Assembly (NCBI GenBank): GCA_900772695.1
Contig: CAAGRO010000389.1
Coordinates: 1-9,046 of the forward strand
Source: an uncultured Oribacterium sp.
GTDB lineage: Bacteria > Bacillota > Clostridia > Lachnospirales > Lachnospiraceae
Direction: 5' to 3'
DNA: 9,046 nt
In this document: positions 6,314 through 9,046 of the stretch, in pieces
Position numbering within the stretch: position 1 is the stretch's first letter
How the letters are laid out: every line of letters begins with the position of its first letter
The notes under the pieces: generated by a model
What the model saw: the letters and a program-made list of their open reading frames with translations, nothing else
Told to the model about the DNA's origin: nothing
Databases searched by the model: none
Position numbers and translations under genes: made by a program

Positions 6314-6377
6314 TCTCCCGCGATCGCCGGTCCATGGTCCGGGGGTAGGAAAGGACCGGACCGTGCTACGCGGGAGA
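6314..6377 (-). other. Compound hairpin enclosing the tadV stop codon
   Basis: An outer 9-bp stem (TCTCCCGCG 6314-6322 with CGCGGGAGA 6369-6377) encloses an inner 7-bp stem (CCGGTCC 6327-6333 with GGACCGG 6353-6359). The outer stem uses the last codons of tadV, and the stop codon (6366-6368) lies within the enclosed part. Downstream on the transcript the sequence is ATACTCTCAAATAAT, without a T-run. It may protect the tadV mRNA 3' end or reduce read-through; a Rho-independent terminator of standard form is not present. Confidence 0.5.
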
Positions 6378-6839
6378 GAAGATCAGTCCCGGAATCGCAC
6401 CGAGAAGCAGCGGGAGGGCCAGAGGCAGCGACGAAAGCATTGGCTGCGTCTGAAGCCTCCACCTGCCGGAATCTGTTCTGATCCATAGAAGATACATCAG
6501 TGCCAGGACGAGCCCCGGCAGCAGAAGCCGACATCCGGCATCGACACCGCACCACGCGATGACCAGTGCCATCAGTCGTGCGTCTCCACCACCTGCATGG
6601 GTCAGTGAGGCCAGGACACGAAACATGATGAGCGCGAGGAAGTAGCGAAGAAGATAGGAGACACCCCTTCCGCTGGAGCAGAAGAAGCACGCCGGCAGCG
6701 TCAGGGTGCTCCTGTATGAAAGGAAATAACCGGAACATAAATAGGTGTAGATCAGCGCATGAGGGATACGCCGTTCTCGTAGATCATAGCCCGCAGCGAT
6801 GGTCAGACACTGCAGGAGGATAAGCTGAGATACTGTCAT
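6366..6839 (-). CDS. tadV: Prepilin peptidase, TadV/CpaA type (peptidase family A24)
   Basis: A 157-residue polytopic membrane protein. The two aspartates of A24 aspartic prepilin peptidases are visible: Asp19 in AGYDLRERRIPHAL and Asp86 in GGGDARLM (family pattern GxGDxK, here with Arg in place of Lys). About five or six hydrophobic segments span the protein, and the N-terminal methyltransferase domain of the large PilD-type enzymes is absent, as usual for TadV/CpaA. It should cleave the pilin leader at the G/IGTIE site encoded at 1040-1348 and similar pseudopilins. ATG 6839 has GGAGG 4 bases upstream; the frame stays open to 7046 but the extra 69 residues are not like the family and lack a ribosome site. 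It is the first gene of the minus-strand operon and faces manC. Confidence 0.9.
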   Translation of the reverse strand: MTVSQLILLQCLTIAAGYDLRERRIPHALIYTYLCSGYFLSYRSTLTLPACFFCSSGRGVSYLLRYFLALIMFRVLASLTHAGGGDARLMALVIAWCGVDAGCRLLLPGLVLALMYLLWIRTDSGRWRLQTQPMLSSLPLALPLLLGAIPGLIFSPA

Positions 6840-6865
6840 GTGGCCTCCGCATTTGGTATAGACCG

Positions 6866-6894
6866 AGTATAGAGGAGACCAGCCGAATCGCCTA
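6866..6894 (-). promoter_or_regulatory. Candidate promoter of the tad operon
   Basis: Minus-strand TATACT (6871-6866) matches the -10 consensus at five of six bases. With a 17-base spacer the -35 position would be TAGGCG (6894-6889), only three of six. Transcription would start near 6859 and give a leader of about 20 bases before tadV. The weak -35, touching the direct repeat at 6892-6918, would fit an activator-dependent promoter. Confidence 0.35.
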
Positions 6895-6918
6895 TAGTCG
6901 TCATGTGGACTATAGTCG
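6892..6918. repeat. 9-bp direct repeat at the tad promoter
   Basis: CTATAGTCG occurs at 6892-6900 and again at 6910-6918, 18 bases centre to centre, just upstream of the putative tad -35. The second copy forms part of the palindrome GACTATAGTC (6908-6917). The spacing is near two helical turns, as in tandem regulator sites; no regulator is identified. Confidence 0.45.
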
Positions 6919-7093
6919 CCGGACAGACTAGACGCCCACCGCATGGAGCTGAGAAAAACGAAAGTGCCGCACAGGACAGGAACCCGAAATCGAGAAACCG
7001 AAATGAACGAAAAGACAGAATTCCGTAATGCTTGTTCGGAAATCACAAAACACCTGATTCTTTCACAGCACAGTGCACAAAAGGCCCACCATC

Positions 7094-7122
7094 TAGTCGA
7101 AACCCCGCGAGTATGCTAGAAT
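7094..7122 (+). promoter_or_regulatory. Candidate extended -10 promoter of manC
   Basis: TGCTAGAAT (7114-7122) gives an extended -10 (TG at 7114-7115 one base before TAGAAT, itself five of six to consensus). Seventeen bases upstream is TAGTCG (7094-7099), three of six to the -35 consensus. Transcription would start near 7129, about 23 bases before the manC start. Confidence 0.5.
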
Positions 7123-7151
7123 ACTGTCGTGTTTTTAAGAAAGGCTGTACT

Positions 7152-8498
7152 ATGAATATCATTTTACTATCCGGTGGCTCCGGCAAGCGCCTGTGGCCAC
7201 TTTCCAACGATATCCGCTCCAAGCAGTTTATCAAGCTCTTCAAACGCCCGGACGGAAGCTATGAATCGATGATCGAGCGTGTCTACCGCCAGATCCGTAC
7301 CGTGGACCCGGAGGCGCGTGTCACCATCGCGACCTCCCGCACCCAGGTATCCTCCATCCTGAACCTGCTCGGCACGGACGTGAATATCTCCGTCGAACCG
7401 ACGAGACGAGACACCTTCCCGGCGATCGCACTCGCGAGTGCCTACCTGCACGAAAAGTGTAACGTCCCGGAGGACGAATCCGTCGTGGTCTGCCCGGTGG
7501 ACCCGTATGTAAATGATGACTATTTCTATGCGCTGAAGGCGCTTTCCGACCAGGCGGATCGAGGCGAGGCGAACCTCGTCCTGATGGGCATCGAGCCGAC
7601 CTATCCATCCGAGAAGTACGGCTACATCATCCCGGAGACGAAGGCCCCGGTGTCGACCGTCCGCACCTTCAAGGAGAAGCCGGATGAGGCGACCGCCCGC
7701 GAATACCTGAAGCAGGGCGCCCTCTGGAACGGTGGCGTCTTCGCTTATAAGCTCGGCTACGTGCTGGACCGTGCCCGCACACTCCTCGACACAAGCGACT
7801 ATCAGACGCTCTTCGACCATTACGCCGAGCTCCGCAAAATCAGCTTCGACTATGCCGTCGTCGAGCATGAAGCGAAGATCCAGGTGATGTGCTTCCACGG
7901 CGAGTGGAAGGACCTCGGCACCTGGAACACCCTGACCGAAGAGATGTCCGAGCCGGTCATCGGCCACGGCATCCTCGGCGAGCACTGCGAGGACGTTCAT
8001 ATCGTGAACGAGCTGAGCGTACCGATCCTTGCGATGGGTCTCGAGCATGCGGTGATCTCTGCGAGCCCGCAGGGCATCCTCGTCAGCAACCTCGAAGCCA
8101 GCGCCCGCATCAAGCCATACGTGGACCAGCTCCCGGATCAGATCATGTTCGCCCGCAAATCCTGGGGCGACTTCCGCATCCTCGACGTCTCCCAGGGCTC
8201 GATGACCGTCAAAATCGCGATGCGCCCGGGTGCCCATATGAGCTACCACGCACATCACGCCCGTAATGAAATCTGGACCGTCCTGGACGGCCGTGGTACC
8301 GCCATCGTCGATGGTGAGGCCCACAGCGTATGCGCCGGCGATGTGATCTCGATTCCGTGCGGCGCGAAGCATACAATGCTGGCTGATCCGGAGACCCCGC
8401 TGACCCTCATGGAGATGCAGCTCGGCGAGGACATCGCGGTCAGTGATAAGACGAAGTTCGACATGCCGGCAGGCTTCAGCTGCGAAAACGAAATCTGA
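7152..8498 (+). CDS. manC: Mannose-1-phosphate guanylyltransferase with C-terminal cupin
   Basis: A 448-residue cytoplasmic enzyme. The N-terminal nucleotidyltransferase domain shows LSGGSGKRLWPLS (6-18), which binds the nucleotide, KQFIKLF (24-30), VEPTRRDTFPAIALA (81-95), FKEKP (173-177) and WNGGVF (192-197). The C-terminal cupin (about 335-430) resembles the type II phosphomannose isomerase half of ManC/AlgA proteins: SWGDF (337-341), then YHAHHARNEIW (365-375) with the metal-ligand-like His and Glu, and a later His407. The first half would join mannose-1-phosphate and GTP to GDP-mannose; whether the cupin isomerises mannose-6-phosphate cannot be told here. The usual Asp-His pair after the central strand reads PVDPYV (115-120), so His is replaced by Pro. 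ATG 7152 has AAAGG 7 bases upstream; an in-frame start at 7032 lacks support. The mutase gene follows after 125 bases. Confidence 0.9.
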   Translation: MNIILLSGGSGKRLWPLSNDIRSKQFIKLFKRPDGSYESMIERVYRQIRTVDPEARVTIATSRTQVSSILNLLGTDVNISVEPTRRDTFPAIALASAYLHEKCNVPEDESVVVCPVDPYVNDDYFYALKALSDQADRGEANLVLMGIEPTYPSEKYGYIIPETKAPVSTVRTFKEKPDEATAREYLKQGALWNGGVFAYKLGYVLDRARTLLDTSDYQTLFDHYAELRKISFDYAVVEHEAKIQVMCFHGEWKDLGTWNTLTEEMSEPVIGHGILGEHCEDVHIVNELSVPILAMGLEHAVISASPQGILVSNLEASARIKPYVDQLPDQIMFARKSWGDFRILDVSQGSMTVKIAMRPGAHMSYHAHHARNEIWTVLDGRGTAIVDGEAHSVCAGDVISIPCGAKHTMLADPETPLTLMEMQLGEDIAVSDKTKFDMPAGFSCENEI

Positions 8499-8623
8499 AC
8501 TGTAAGTGAGGGACGGCCGTCACGTTGCCGGAGGCCAATGTCGCCGACCGGAAGGCACATCGCGCTGCGAGAGACATCGACCGCGCATGCGTATCGCGTG
8601 ATCGTCCACACGAAGGAGTAATT

Positions 8624-9046
8624 ATGGATTATATAAAGGAATACACGCGCTGGTGCGCGCTTGCAAAGGGACTGGATGCCGATGTCGAGCAGGAGCTCGC
8701 AGCGATCCGTGGAGAGGAAGAGAAGATTCAGGACGCGTTCTACCGTGACCTCGCCTTCGGTACCGGCGGCCTCCGCGGCGTCATCGGCGCCGGCACGAAC
8801 CGCATGAATGTGTACACGGTGGCGAAGGCCTCCCAGGGCCTCGCAGACTATGTGCGGAAGCATTTTCCAGCCGCCGACCGCCGCATCGCAGTTTCCCGCG
8901 ACAGCCGTATCAAGTCGGACCTCTTCGCTGAAACCGCCGCCCGCGTCTTCGCAGCGAACGGCATCGACGTCTACATGTACGAGGACATCATGCCGACCCC
9001 GTGCTTAAGCTTCGCGACCCGTGCGCTTCACTGCGCCGACGGCATC
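8624..9046 (+). CDS. Phosphoglucomutase/phosphomannomutase, N-terminal part (runs off window)
   Basis: The first 141 codons of an alpha-D-phosphohexomutase. FGTGGLRGVIGAGTNRMN (45-62) is the conserved start of domain I; AVSRDSRIKSDLFA (89-102) and the strand before MPTPCLSF (123-130) follow in normal order. The phosphoserine loop, usually (T/S)ASHNP, would begin just past the right edge, so the catalytic serine cannot be checked. The N-terminal extension and the GTGGLRG form resemble the Firmicutes PgcA-type phosphoglucomutase, about 560-580 residues long, which may also act on mannose phosphates. Next to manC, interconverting mannose-6-phosphate and mannose-1-phosphate is a reasonable second role, but substrate cannot be decided. 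ATG 8624 has AAGGAG 5 bases upstream. The 125-base gap to manC has no T-tract terminator, so co-transcription is likely. Confidence 0.9.
   Translation, partial: MDYIKEYTRWCALAKGLDADVEQELAAIRGEEEKIQDAFYRDLAFGTGGLRGVIGAGTNRMNVYTVAKASQGLADYVRKHFPAADRRIAVSRDSRIKSDLFAETAARVFAANGIDVYMYEDIMPTPCLSFATRALHCADGI

Larger units (their letters stand above)
6840..7151. other. Divergent intergenic region between tadV and manC
   Basis: 312 bases separate the two start codons. It holds a candidate promoter for each direction, a 9-bp direct repeat (6892-6918), a small dyad TTCCG/CGGAA (7021-7025 and 7037-7041) and two copies of CCGAAAT 14 bases apart (6984-6990 and 6998-7004). The middle part (about 6950-7020) is purine-rich on the plus strand and I see no gene in it. 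Confidence 0.7.

Noticed and set aside
6301..6738. 145-codon minus-strand frame overlapping tadV
   Set aside because: It is a shifted frame of tadV; only the tadV frame carries the two peptidase aspartates.
7167..8372. 401-codon open frame on the minus strand
   Set aside because: It lies fully antisense to manC, whose protein has clear family motifs. The antisense product is rich in D, H, R, V and A as expected from reversed GC-rich codons, and it matches nothing I know.
8499..8623. Terminator or promoter between manC and the mutase gene
   Set aside because: There are GC-rich dyads such as GACGGCCGTC (8512-8521) but no T-tract and no recognisable -10/-35 pair.
1..9046. tRNA, rRNA, CRISPR array, insertion sequence or prophage genes
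   Set aside because: No cloverleaf, rRNA-like segment, regularly spaced repeat array, transposase or integrase motif was seen on either strand.

Overview
The window reads as a chromosomal segment of a fairly GC-rich, single-membrane Firmicute, most likely a member of the Clostridia near Lachnospiraceae. The reasons are the strong AGGAGG-type ribosome binding sites, the Firmicutes style of Tad pilus cluster (Flp1-like pilin, a TadZ with an aberrant P-loop, a large DUF5702-like membrane protein, and no secretin gene in view) and a phosphoglucomutase of the Firmicutes type. The genus cannot be read from the sequence.

Left arm, minus strand (about 6900 down to 1, running off the left edge): a Tad/Flp (type IVc) pilus assembly operon. 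In transcription order it holds a prepilin peptidase (tadV, 6839-6366), the TadZ/CpaE-like ATPase (6163-5120), the TadA/CpaF motor ATPase (5015-3834), two inner-membrane platform proteins of the T2SSF family (tadB 3940-3107 and tadC 3104-1536), a small Flp1-like major pilin (1348-1040) and the first 346 codons of a DUF5702-like membrane protein with a coiled-coil exterior (1040-1). Together these make a pilin, process it, power it (TadA), anchor it (TadB/C) and localise it (TadZ). The start codons of tadB, tadC and the last gene are coupled to the gene before by overlap or near-overlap. The gaps before tadZ, tadA and flp hold strong inverted repeats without T-tracts, which suggests processing or leader-RNA control rather than simple termination.

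The divergent intergenic region (6840-7151) holds candidate promoters in both directions and a 9-bp direct repeat near the putative tad promoter.

Right arm, plus strand: a ManC-type mannose-1-phosphate guanylyltransferase with a C-terminal cupin (7152-8498), then the first 141 codons of a phosphoglucomutase/phosphomannomutase (8624 to the right edge). The two enzymes are adjacent steps on the route to GDP-mannose if the mutase acts on mannose phosphates, so this arm probably serves cell-surface glycan or glycosylation precursors.

No tRNA, rRNA, insertion sequence, CRISPR array or phage gene was seen. The system is a recognisable Tad pilus locus. The least explained parts are the structured intercistronic segment at 6207-6298, the 107-base tadA/tadB overlap, the long-leader pilin and the repeat-bearing extra domain of the TadC protein.
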